This document shows, in pieces, positions 1-5,830 of a stretch of DNA of 5,973 bases; the stretch's first letter is position 1, and each line of letters starts with the position of its first letter. This DNA comes from Lachnospiraceae bacterium UBA2860 (GTDB lineage: Bacteria; Bacillota; Clostridia; Lachnospirales; Lachnospiraceae). Location: the NCBI GenBank assembly GCA_002350625.1, contig DEFE01000028.1, positions 180,025-185,997 of the forward strand, in the 5' to 3' direction. The position numbers and the translations under genes are program-made. Below the pieces are notes generated by a model. The model was given only the letters and a program-made list of their open reading frames with translations. It did no database searches and was not told the origin of the DNA.

Positions 1-42
1 AGAAAAAAACCCTGTTTGAGCGAAGCGAGTCAGGTTTTTTTC
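1..42. terminator. Bidirectional intrinsic terminator-like hairpin
   Basis: An A7 run (3-9) followed by CC-C-TG (10-14) pairs with CAGG (31-34) followed by a T7 run (35-41), with one bulged C at 12. The loop contains GCGAAGC, a sequence known to form very stable mini-hairpins. Because the stem is flanked by A7 on one side and T7 on the other, it can act in both directions. On the minus strand it would end the L,D-transpeptidase transcript about 125 bases after its stop. On the plus strand it would end a gene lying to the left of the window. Direction of use is not known. Confidence 0.75.
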
Positions 43-139
43 GAAGAACCGCCCTTAGTGATTTTCGGCGAGCTTAGAAGTACTTGGCGCGGAAGCCGTC
101 TGAAGATTATATATCATTTTGTCGAGGCGTCCCTTCTTT

Positions 140-179
140 GTACGTTTTAGTGCATTTTAGTGCGTTTCAGTACATTTTA
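140..179. repeat. Four tandem 10-bp repeats across the end of the L,D-transpeptidase gene
   Basis: Four consecutive decamers fit the consensus GTRCRTTTYA: GTACGTTTTA (140-149), GTGCATTTTA (150-159), GTGCGTTTCA (160-169) and GTACATTTTA (170-179). Seven of ten positions are identical in all copies. The array includes the TGA stop (167-169, minus strand) and the last codons (Lys-Met-Tyr) of the gene to its right. A 10-base period puts every copy on the same face of the helix, which is typical of protein-binding iterons, but no binding protein can be named. It could equally be a simple replication-slippage repeat. Confidence 0.7.
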
Positions 180-1072
180 ATATCGGTATCCTTCGGCACA
201 ATAATGATATACGTCCCGTCCCCGCAGTACTTCAAAAGCTTCTTCATCACACTGTTCTTCACGCTCACGCACCCCGCCGTATACCAGCGGTCATAACTCT
301 TACAGTGAAGAAAAATCGCCGATCCCCTGCCGTAAACCGCCGGATCGATATTAAACCCGATCGCCATCGCATACACATACTGATAATAATCAATCAGATG
401 CTCCCCGGACATCCGGGTGCTGCTCTCGACCCAGGTATTATACGACTCCTCCTCCGCCGACCAGTACGAAGTCGGCGTAATCTGCCGCCACTCCATCGCC
501 GAAACCGCATCCTCCGCCGTGCCGAACGCATGCAGAATCGGAAATGAGCCGATCGGCGTCGTCATGTCCCCGGCGTGCCGGTTCAGCGACATCCCGTTCT
601 TCCCGTATCCGCAGTAAGCCTTCAGCTTCCGCTTCCAACTGCCGTCAGCCTGCCTGTTCCACAGCGAGAGCTCATGATCCACAACCACGATGATCTGATC
701 CGTCAGCTGCGCGGTCGCCGTATTCTTCAGGTATTTGGCGATCCTCGCTTTCTGAACCTTCGCAAATGCCGCGGCCGTCGCCGACTTCCTGGCCTTCTCC
801 CCCGTCTTGTACCCGTGCAGGACGTAATACTTCAGGACCTTCTTGTCATTGTCCCCGTAGCGCACCTTAAGCCGCGGGTGCCGTCTGATATAGTAGCTGT
901 AATTATAGACAGGCGCGTAATCGACGCCGGCATACACCGTCGGATGCTTCGCCGCCTCCGCGCTCATGCTGCCGCCGGCAAAAACGCTGATCAGAAGGAG
1001 GACGACCCTGATGAGAAATGCCGGCAGGCGCATCCTTCGCGGCGCCGCGGCAGATCCGTTGCTGTTTTTCAT
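167..1072 (-). CDS. Exported L,D-transpeptidase (YkuD fold) with N-terminal surface-type repeat
   Basis: A 301-residue exported enzyme expected to act on peptidoglycan outside the membrane, making 3-3 cross-links or attaching groups to stem peptides. Residues 1-15 are charged or polar, 16-34 are hydrophobic, and an Ala-rich site near 37-41 (SAEAA) suits signal peptidase. Residues 46-94 resemble one copy of a repeat seen in clostridial surface proteins (YY-I-RRHPRL, then GDND, then YYVLHGYKTGEKA). The catalytic domain spans about 126-292, with GDMTTPIGSFP at 168-178, the conserved His256 in IFLHC and the nucleophile Cys268 in TAGCVSV. The usual SHGC is thus TAGC, a variant known in this family. 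ATG 1072 is chosen because AAGGAG lies 10 bases upstream and the promoter starts RNA near 1122; the in-frame ATG at 1126 has no ribosome binding site and precedes that point. It is transcribed divergently from the Ig-domain gene. Exact substrate is unknown. Confidence 0.88.
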   Translation of the reverse strand: MKNSNGSAAAPRRMRLPAFLIRVVLLLISVFAGGSMSAEAAKHPTVYAGVDYAPVYNYSYYIRRHPRLKVRYGDNDKKVLKYYVLHGYKTGEKARKSATAAAFAKVQKARIAKYLKNTATAQLTDQIIVVVDHELSLWNRQADGSWKRKLKAYCGYGKNGMSLNRHAGDMTTPIGSFPILHAFGTAEDAVSAMEWRQITPTSYWSAEEESYNTWVESSTRMSGEHLIDYYQYVYAMAIGFNIDPAVYGRGSAIFLHCKSYDRWYTAGCVSVKNSVMKKLLKYCGDGTYIIIVPKDTDIKMY

Positions 1073-1082
1073 TCCGCAGGTA

Positions 1083-1088
1083 CTCCTT
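1083..1088 (-). promoter_or_regulatory. Ribosome binding site fixing the L,D-transpeptidase start
   Basis: AAGGAG read on the minus strand lies 10 bases before the ATG at 1072. No comparable motif precedes the earlier in-frame ATG at 1126, so this site decides the start. Confidence 0.8.
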
Positions 1089-1128
1089 ATCAACAAATCC
1101 GTTTCGAAAATAACATTCAATCGCATTT

Positions 1129-1157
1129 ATTATGCCTGTCTGCCCGTCGAAAATCAA
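1129..1157 (-). promoter_or_regulatory. Sigma-A type promoter of the L,D-transpeptidase gene
   Basis: On the minus strand TTGATT (1152-1157) and CATAAT (1129-1134) are separated by exactly 17 bases, matching the vegetative consensus at 4 of 6 and 5 of 6 positions. Transcription would begin near 1122, giving a leader of about 50 bases before the ATG at 1072. The -35 box touches the inverted repeat at 1158-1182, so a protein bound there could block this promoter. Confidence 0.65.
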
Positions 1158-1182
1158 GTGAGCAGGCCAAAGGACTGCTCGC
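1158..1182. promoter_or_regulatory. Inverted repeat between divergent promoters, possible operator
   Basis: GAGCAG (1160-1165) and CTGCTC (1175-1180) form perfect arms around a 9-base spacer. A G-T and a G-C pair can extend them to 1158 and 1182. The repeat lies next to the -35 box of the minus-strand gene and upstream of the extended -10 box of the plus-strand gene, so a dimeric regulator bound here could control both. No regulator gene is in the window. Confidence 0.4.
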
Positions 1183-1198
1183 ATGTTTCCCCTTTTCA

Positions 1199-1207
1199 TG
1201 CTATATT
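1199..1207 (+). promoter_or_regulatory. Extended -10 promoter of the Ig-domain gene
   Basis: TGCTATATT fits the extended -10 pattern TGnTATAAT with one mismatch. No -35 box is visible 16-18 bases upstream, which extended -10 promoters can tolerate. RNA would start at about 1213-1215, at or next to the ATG at 1215. Confidence 0.45.
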
Positions 1208-1214
1208 GGTTCCT

Positions 1215-2690
1215 ATGGAAAAAAGAAATGACTTCAAAAACAAAACACAACCGCGCCATTTTCGCATAAAAGGCTCCCTGCCGCTGCTGTTTCTCCTTTC
1301 AGCGCTCATGCTGCCTGCGCTGCCGGTCCCGGCCGACACCATCAACTGGTATCAGACCGAGCAGGCCCTCGGCATCAAAAACTGCGTCATCAGCAACGCG
1401 GAACTCTCCGCCATTCGCGTCAGCACCGTTTCCCTTGACAGGAAAAAAGCGACGATCCGCGTCGGCCAGATGACGAAGCTCACCGCCTCTGTATCGCCCT
1501 CCTACGCCGCAAATCAAACGGTCAAATGGAAGAGCAGCAACAAAAAAGTCGCCGCGGTGACAAAGAGCGGCTGGGTCAAAGGAAAAAAGAAAGGCACCTG
1601 TACCATCACCGCCTGGTCGGTGGACGGCAAGAAGAAAGCGACCTGCAAAATCACTGTCAAGAAGGCCCCCGCCTCCGGCGTGAAGCCGATCGCACTCGAA
1701 AAATCATCCCTGAAGCTCATGACCGGCCAGACGAAATACCTCGCGGTCAGGCTCAAAACCACCGGCACTACCTCGCCGGTGACCTGGACCACATCCAACG
1801 CAAATGTCGTCTCCGTCGACCAGAACGGCCGGCTCACGGGACTTCGCGGCGGCTCCGCCGTCATTACGGCGCGCCTCGTGAACAGCGGGAAAACCGTCAG
1901 ATGCCGCGTAAATGTCGGCTGGAAGTACGGGATCTCGCGCCTCTCCTGGAAAATCCGCCGGGCCTCCTCGGCGACGACCTACTCGGGACAGGGCTCCGGC
2001 GTCAATCACGGCACCTATTTCAAGCTGTGGTACTACAACACCGTCCAGCTCTACGATTTTGCGACGGGCGCCCTAAAAAGCGAATTCACGCTCGACGTGC
2101 GGCACGGCAATCTGATTGACTTCGACACGGTTTCCGGGACGCATGGCGGCCTCTACGACGACGCCTACGTCTCCTGCACGACGAACCCGGCCATGGTCAA
2201 CGTCTACCGCTTTTCGGACAGCGGCGCCGAGCGCGTGCGCAGCTATGTCTTCCCCCTCGAGCAGACCGGCTACAACGCGGGGCACGTACTCGATCCTTCC
2301 GCGAGAAGGATCTACATGCTGGGCTATACGAAGGACAGCTTCTACAACCCCGCCGGCAACGAGATGATCCTGTCCGTCTGGGACCTCGACCAGACGGTCA
2401 GGCTGGCGGAGGGCTTCTACCGCCCGCAGTTCGTGAGAAGCGTCCATTTGCCATTTATCCTCACACTGCAGGGGCAGTGCCTCCATGACGGAGAACTGTA
2501 TGTCATGTCCTCCCACTGGGTGCAGCCGCAGACGATGGTCTACGTCATCGACCCCTCATCCGGCAAGGTGAAGCGCCGGATCTCCTACCTGCCGACAGAG
2601 CTCAGACACATAGAAATGGAGTCGATCTTCTTCCACGGCAGCAAGATGTACATGGACAAAAACAGCGCGATCTACCAGTTTACGTTCTAG
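1215..2690 (+). CDS. Secreted protein with two Big_2 Ig-like domains and a probable beta-propeller
   Basis: A 491-residue exported protein of unknown function. The N-terminus is basic (1-20), a hydrophobic stretch covers 21-37, and PVPA|DT near residue 40 is a good signal peptidase site. Residues 70-148 and 156-233 are two bacterial Ig-like group 2 domains, each with a V-W-S-S-N or VTWTTSN strand and a final GT/GS-A-x-IT-A pattern. Residues 240-491 carry spaced strand motifs such as DFATG, VLDPSARRIYMLG, LHDGELYVMSSH and VYVIDPSSGKV, which suggest a beta-propeller like those of extracellular SMP-30 or glutamine-cyclotransferase relatives. No LPXTG, SLH or other anchor is seen, so it may be free or bound by the Ig domains. 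ATG 1215 is chosen because the signal peptide begins there; the frame is open to 966 but that part lies antisense to the neighbour. No Shine-Dalgarno precedes the ATG. A polysaccharide- or wall-binding role is inference. Confidence 0.8.
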   Translation: MEKRNDFKNKTQPRHFRIKGSLPLLFLLSALMLPALPVPADTINWYQTEQALGIKNCVISNAELSAIRVSTVSLDRKKATIRVGQMTKLTASVSPSYAANQTVKWKSSNKKVAAVTKSGWVKGKKKGTCTITAWSVDGKKKATCKITVKKAPASGVKPIALEKSSLKLMTGQTKYLAVRLKTTGTTSPVTWTTSNANVVSVDQNGRLTGLRGGSAVITARLVNSGKTVRCRVNVGWKYGISRLSWKIRRASSATTYSGQGSGVNHGTYFKLWYYNTVQLYDFATGALKSEFTLDVRHGNLIDFDTVSGTHGGLYDDAYVSCTTNPAMVNVYRFSDSGAERVRSYVFPLEQTGYNAGHVLDPSARRIYMLGYTKDSFYNPAGNEMILSVWDLDQTVRLAEGFYRPQFVRSVHLPFILTLQGQCLHDGELYVMSSHWVQPQTMVYVIDPSSGKVKRRISYLPTELRHIEMESIFFHGSKMYMDKNSAIYQFTF

Positions 2691-2693
2691 TGG

Positions 2694-2820
2694 CGGACAC
2701 GGACGGATGCAGCGCCGCTGCCCGCTTTTGTTCCGGCGACGGACACGGATTGAAGCAGCGCTGCTTCCCGCTTTCATTCCGGCAACGGACACGGATTGAA
2801 GCAGCGCCGCTGCCCGTTTT
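2694..2820. repeat. Tandem 46-bp repeat with terminator-like hairpins (about 2.8 copies)
   Basis: Units begin at 2694, 2740 and 2786 with CGGACACGGA, so the period is exactly 46 bases; the third diverges after about 2820. Each unit holds a GC-rich hairpin: GCAGC-GCC-GCTGC at 2709-2721, the perfect 16-base palindrome at 2752-2767, and GCAGC-GCC-GCTGC at 2801-2813. Each hairpin is followed within a few bases by a short T-rich run (CTTTTG, CTTTCA, GTTTTC). 46 is not a multiple of three, so the repeat is not a coding repeat even though a minus-strand frame is open across it. It begins four bases after the stop of the Ig-domain gene. Confidence 0.8.
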
Positions 2821-2885
2821 CGGCCCACCTCCGGATTGACACTTCGCACGAAAAATCCGCGGCGCTTTCGTACGCTTTTCCGGTC

Positions 2886-2915
2886 TTGCGCGGCATTGGA
2901 TTTGTTTTCTATACT
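2886..2915 (+). promoter_or_regulatory. Weak promoter candidate just before the terminator
   Basis: TTGCGC (2886-2891) and TATACT (2910-2915) are 18 bases apart. The -10 box is good but the -35 box is poor. RNA from here would start near 2922, inside the left arm of the terminator at 2917-2955, weakening its lower stem. It could be a Tad operon promoter with an attenuator-like leader, or chance. No better promoter is visible between the terminator and 3038. Confidence 0.25.
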
Positions 2916-2916
2916 G

Positions 2917-2955
2917 ACGGAACCGACACAGCTCCTGTGGCCGGTTCCGTTTTTT
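2917..2955 (+). terminator. Strong intrinsic terminator
   Basis: ACGGAACCG (2917-2925) pairs perfectly with CGGTTCCGT (2942-2950). An inner stem CACAG (2927-2931) / CTGTG (2935-2939) closes a CTC loop, with a small internal loop (A2926 against G2940-C2941). A T6 run (2950-2955) follows. It ends read-through from the Ig-domain gene, 226 bases after its stop, and insulates the Tad operon. Confidence 0.9.
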
Positions 2956-3002
2956 ATTCGCAGGGCCCGTCCGGGCCGCAGATTCCGACACACAGACCGC
3001 AT

Positions 3003-3023
3003 GCAATCACTTAAAGTGACTGC
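3003..3023. promoter_or_regulatory. Imperfect 21-base dyad before the Tad operon, possible operator
   Basis: GCA-a-TCACTT (3003-3012) and AAGTGA-c-TGC (3014-3023) are inverted arms around a central A, with nine matching pairs and one mismatch. The site ends just before the ribosome binding region and 15 bases before the ATG at 3038. The one-base centre suits DNA binding by a dimeric regulator better than an RNA hairpin. No regulator is encoded nearby. Confidence 0.45.
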
Positions 3024-3037
3024 AGGAAGGGAGTCCT

Positions 3038-3613
3038 ATGCCTCTCAAGGGATACTTTGTTCTTTCACTCGCGCTGATCTCCGCCGCAAGCGACCTCATG
3101 AGCGGCAGAATCCGCAACAGCATCTGCGCGGCCGGCCTTGCGGCGGGGTTTATCCTCCTGCCGGTGCTGGCTTCTCTTCCGCCCGGCGAACCGGGCAGAT
3201 GGCAGCGCTTCTTCACAAGTGAAAGGAGCGCTCTCTTCGGCGCCCTCCTCCCCTTCCTTCCCGGCTTTCTTCTCTTCCACTTCCGGATGATCGGCGCCGG
3301 GGACGTAAAGCTCCTGACCGCGATCGGCGCGGTCGCGGGGGCGGACGCGATGCCCGCTTATCTCCTCATGACGATCGTATTCTCCGCCCTCCTCGCGGTC
3401 CCGTTCATGCTGTTCGTATCCGGCGTGCGCCCGCGGATGAAGGTGTTCCTCCGCTACCTCGCCGCCGTCCTTTCAAGCAGGCGCGCCCTGCCCTACCGGA
3501 CCTTCTGCGCCCAGGCGGAAGGAGAAGCCCGAGATACGCAGGCGTCTTATGAATTTCACTTTGCGATACCCGTCTTTATGACCGCCATACTCTACGCCGG
3601 AGGACTATTATGA
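3038..3613 (+). CDS. tadV: Prepilin peptidase of the Tad system (A24 family, TadV/CpaA)
   Basis: A 191-residue polytopic membrane protease that cuts the leader from Flp-type prepilins at the cytoplasmic face before pilus assembly. The two catalytic aspartates of A24 peptidases are visible: Asp19 in AASDLMSGRIRN, and Asp89 in MIGAGDVKL, which matches the family GxGDxK signature. Hydrophobic segments cover about 5-17, 28-46, 65-82, 92-127 and 174-190. As in other Tad peptidases, the N-terminal methylase region of PilD-type enzymes is missing, so the short length is normal. ATG 3038 has AGGAAGGGAG six bases upstream. It is the first gene of the operon; its TGA overlaps the start of tadZ (ATGA, 3610-3613), implying translational coupling. 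The prepilin substrate is not in the window and is expected further right. Confidence 0.9.
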   Translation: MPLKGYFVLSLALISAASDLMSGRIRNSICAAGLAAGFILLPVLASLPPGEPGRWQRFFTSERSALFGALLPFLPGFLLFHFRMIGAGDVKLLTAIGAVAGADAMPAYLLMTIVFSALLAVPFMLFVSGVRPRMKVFLRYLAAVLSSRRALPYRTFCAQAEGEARDTQASYEFHFAIPVFMTAILYAGGLL

Positions 3614-4614
3614 AAAAACATGTTCTCGCTCTCATGGACTCCGAGGAACCCTACGCTGTCCGTTTCATGGAACACATCAACAGAAGAAAAGCCTCGCCCT
3701 TCGAGGTGCACGCCTTCACCGACAGAGACAAGCTGAAAGCGTATGCAAGGACGCACCGGATTGAGATGCTGCTCATCTCCGAGCACGACCTGAGCGAGCA
3801 GGACCAGGTGGCGGCGGACCGCACCGTCGTCCTGACGGACGGCGCCGGCAGCTGTGATCTCTACCCGAATATCTGCAAGTACCAGGCCGCTTCCGCCGTC
3901 ATGCGGGAGATCATGGAAGTCTACGGGGCGGAGCCGCGGCAGAGCGACACGGCCTCCGGCACCCTCATCAAGCCGACGATGAAGATCATCGGCATTTTCT
4001 CACCGGTCGGGCGCTGCATGAAGACCTCCTTCGCGCTGGCGCTCGGGCAGTGCCTCGCCAGAAACCGTGCCTCTCTCTACCTGAACCTCGAGACATCTAG
4101 CGGCTTCCGCACGCTCTTTCAGAGCGCCTGGGAGCACGACATCAGCGACGTCATCTATTACATCCGCCGCAAGGATCCGCACATCACGGCGCGGCTTCTC
4201 CCCCTCATCCGGGAGATCGGCTCCCTCGGGATCGTCCCGCCCTCGCCCTCCCCTGCCGAAATCTATACAGTCACCGCCGAGGAGTGGCACGAGCTCTTTG
4301 AGAGCCTGAGGAGAGATTCCTCTTACGAAATCCTGGTGCTCGATCTCGGCGAGCTGCCGCTCCTCTATCCGGATCTCCTGGAGGAGTGCGACCTCATCTA
4401 CATGCCCGTCCGCGAGGACGAGACGGCGAAGGCGAAGATCGCGGAATTTGAGGAGGCCTCACTCGGGCAGGGAAGCGAGCTCGCCTCCCGCGTGCGGAAG
4501 CTGCACCTTGCGCCGCTCAGGCTCGCCGTCACCGATGCGCACTGGGCGGAGCGCCTTCCCTACGGGCCGCTCGGCGCCGCTGCTGAGGAACGGATCGCCG
4601 CCGACGGCATTTGA
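3610..4614 (+). CDS. tadZ: TadZ/CpaE-like pilus localisation protein (pseudo-receiver plus MinD-like domain)
   Basis: A 334-residue cytoplasmic protein of the kind that places the Tad machine in the cell and works with the TadA ATPase. Residues 1-115 look like a response-regulator receiver fold without the phosphorylated aspartate: strand 3 reads IEMLLISEHD with Ser57 where Asp is expected. Residues 124-330 are a MinD/ParA-type domain. Its P-loop is altered: SPVGRCMKTS (131-140) keeps Lys138-Thr139-Ser140 but has Ser-Pro in place of the signature lysine and glycines. LYLNLE (156-161) fits switch I and ILVLDLG (241-247) fits Walker B. Such degenerate P-loops are common in clostridial TadZ, so ATP binding may remain while hydrolysis is weak; that is inference. 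GGAGG ends seven bases before the ATG. The gene overlaps tadV by four bases, and tadA follows after 16 bases. Confidence 0.85.
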   Translation: MKKHVLALMDSEEPYAVRFMEHINRRKASPFEVHAFTDRDKLKAYARTHRIEMLLISEHDLSEQDQVAADRTVVLTDGAGSCDLYPNICKYQAASAVMREIMEVYGAEPRQSDTASGTLIKPTMKIIGIFSPVGRCMKTSFALALGQCLARNRASLYLNLETSSGFRTLFQSAWEHDISDVIYYIRRKDPHITARLLPLIREIGSLGIVPPSPSPAEIYTVTAEEWHELFESLRRDSSYEILVLDLGELPLLYPDLLEECDLIYMPVREDETAKAKIAEFEEASLGQGSELASRVRKLHLAPLRLAVTDAHWAERLPYGPLGAAAEERIAADGI

Positions 4615-4616
4615 GA

Positions 4617-4622
4617 AGGAGG
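4617..4622 (+). promoter_or_regulatory. Ribosome binding site selecting the second ATG of tadA
   Basis: AAGGAGG lies two bases before an ATG at 4625 but eight bases before the in-frame ATG at 4631. The eight-base spacing is normal and the shorter one is not, so 4631 is the likely start. Confidence 0.75.
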
Positions 4623-4630
4623 GTATGGCT

Positions 4631-5830
4631 ATGGCGATTGACCGCGCGCGCTGCGCCCGCCTCAGGGAAGCGCTCATGGAACTCCTCGAAGTCCACAGCG
4701 ACGCCGAGGACGAAGAGATCCGCGCGATGATAGACGAGCTCGTGCTCACGGACGCGGAGAAGCCCCGCCTCACGGTGAACGAGCGCCTCCTGATCGGGCG
4801 CGAGCTCTTCTACTCCGTGCGGCGCCTCGACATCCTGCAGGATCTGATCGATGACAAAAGCGTGACGGAGATCATGGTGAACGGGCCGGACTCGATCTAT
4901 GTCGAGCAAAACGGGAGGATCCGCCGCTGGAACCGCACATTTACTTCACGCGAGAAGCTGGAGGATGTCATCCAGCAGATCGTCGGCAAGTGCAACCGCG
5001 TTGTCAATGAGCAGAACCCAATCGTCGACGCGCGCCTCATGGACGGCAGCCGCGTCAATGCTGTCATCTCTCCGGTGGCCCTCGACGGGCCGATCCTGAC
5101 GATCCGCCAGTTCCCGGAGGACCCGATCACAATGGAGCGGCTCATCCGCTCCGGCAGCATCTCCGCGGAGGCGGCGCAGGTCCTGACCACGCTGGTCGCG
5201 GCCGGGTACTCGATGATCATCGGCGGCGGCACGAGCGCGGGAAAGACGACATTTTTGAACGCGCTCTCCAACGCTATTCCCGGAGAGGAGCGCATCATCA
5301 CGATCGAGGACAACGCCGAGCTCCAGATCCAGGGGATCGGGAATCTCGTGCGGCTGGAGGCGAAGGCCGCCAACACGGAAGGCGGGAAGAGCATCACGAT
5401 CCGGGACCTGATCAAATCGGCCCTCCGCATGCGCCCGGACCGGATTATCGTCGGCGAGGTCCGGTCCGGCGAGGCGATCGACATGCTGCAGGCTTTCAAC
5501 ACGGGGCACGACGGCTCCCTGTGCACCATCCATGCCAACAGCTGTGAGGATATGCTCTCGCGCCTCGAAACAATGGTTCTCATGGCATTTCCTCTTCCAC
5601 TCGAAGCCATCCGCCGGCAGATCGCTTCGGGCGCGGACATCCTCGTGCATCTGGGGCGCCTCCGCGACCGCACGAGGCGCGTGCTCGAGATCGCCGAGGT
5701 CGACGGCATGAAAGACGGCGCCGTGTCGCTGCGCCCTCTGTACCGCTTTGACGACGGGGCGAAGGAGCTCCGCAAAGTCGGCGCGCTGAAGCACACGGAA
5801 AAGCTGGAGCGGCGTGGGCTCGTTTTATGA
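4631..5830 (+). CDS. tadA: Tad pilus assembly ATPase TadA/CpaF
   Basis: A 399-residue secretion ATPase of the GspE/VirB11 superfamily. It forms a cytoplasmic hexamer that powers assembly of Flp pili through the TadB/TadC membrane platform. Conserved features appear in the usual order: N-terminal domain to about 165 with the family motif VTEIMVNGPDSIYVE (78-92), Walker A GGTSAGKT (199-206, Lys205), Asp box ITIEDNAEL (223-231), Walker B region RPDRIIVGEVRSGE (268-281, Glu276), and His box TGHDGSLCTIHANS (291-304). Nothing essential is missing and the length is normal for Firmicute TadA. An ATG two codons earlier (4625) and an open frame back to 4448 exist, but the ribosome binding site favours 4631 and the earlier stretch lies inside tadZ. 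The last bases ATGA (5827-5830) contain a possible start of the next gene, which breaks off. Confidence 0.93.
   Translation: MAIDRARCARLREALMELLEVHSDAEDEEIRAMIDELVLTDAEKPRLTVNERLLIGRELFYSVRRLDILQDLIDDKSVTEIMVNGPDSIYVEQNGRIRRWNRTFTSREKLEDVIQQIVGKCNRVVNEQNPIVDARLMDGSRVNAVISPVALDGPILTIRQFPEDPITMERLIRSGSISAEAAQVLTTLVAAGYSMIIGGGTSAGKTTFLNALSNAIPGEERIITIEDNAELQIQGIGNLVRLEAKAANTEGGKSITIRDLIKSALRMRPDRIIVGEVRSGEAIDMLQAFNTGHDGSLCTIHANSCEDMLSRLETMVLMAFPLPLEAIRRQIASGADILVHLGRLRDRTRRVLEIAEVDGMKDGAVSLRPLYRFDDGAKELRKVGALKHTEKLERRGLVL

Noticed and set aside
140..179. Decamer array as a CRISPR-like repeat
   Set aside because: The units are 10 bases with no spacers between them, so it is a plain tandem repeat.
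84..296. Plus-strand frame with a TTG start and hydrophobic translation
   Set aside because: It is antisense to the 3' end of the L,D-transpeptidase and crosses the decamer array; it has no ribosome binding site.
1073..1126. Earlier in-frame ATG (1126) as the L,D-transpeptidase start
   Set aside because: It has no ribosome binding site and lies upstream of the predicted RNA start near 1122; AAGGAG points to 1072.
966..1214. Upstream extension of the Ig-domain gene
   Set aside because: The open frame here is antisense to the L,D-transpeptidase and its promoter; the signal peptide begins at 1215.
2836..2841. Perfect TTGACA as a -35 box
   Set aside because: No -10-like hexamer is found 16-18 bases downstream; the region there reads CCGCGGCG.
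2556..3006. Minus-strand open frames of 148 and 108 codons over the repeat region
   Set aside because: They run across the 46-bp repeats, whose period is not a multiple of three, and across the terminator. Translations are basic and cysteine-rich without any family resemblance.
4448..4630. Upstream extension of tadA, or start at 4625
   Set aside because: The extension lies within tadZ in another frame and has no TadA-like residues. The 4625 ATG is too close to the AAGGAGG.
4897..5796. Two long minus-strand open frames of about 280-300 codons
   Set aside because: They are shadows of tadA caused by GC-rich codon use: serine- and arginine-rich or low-complexity translations, no recognisable domain, and no ribosome binding site.
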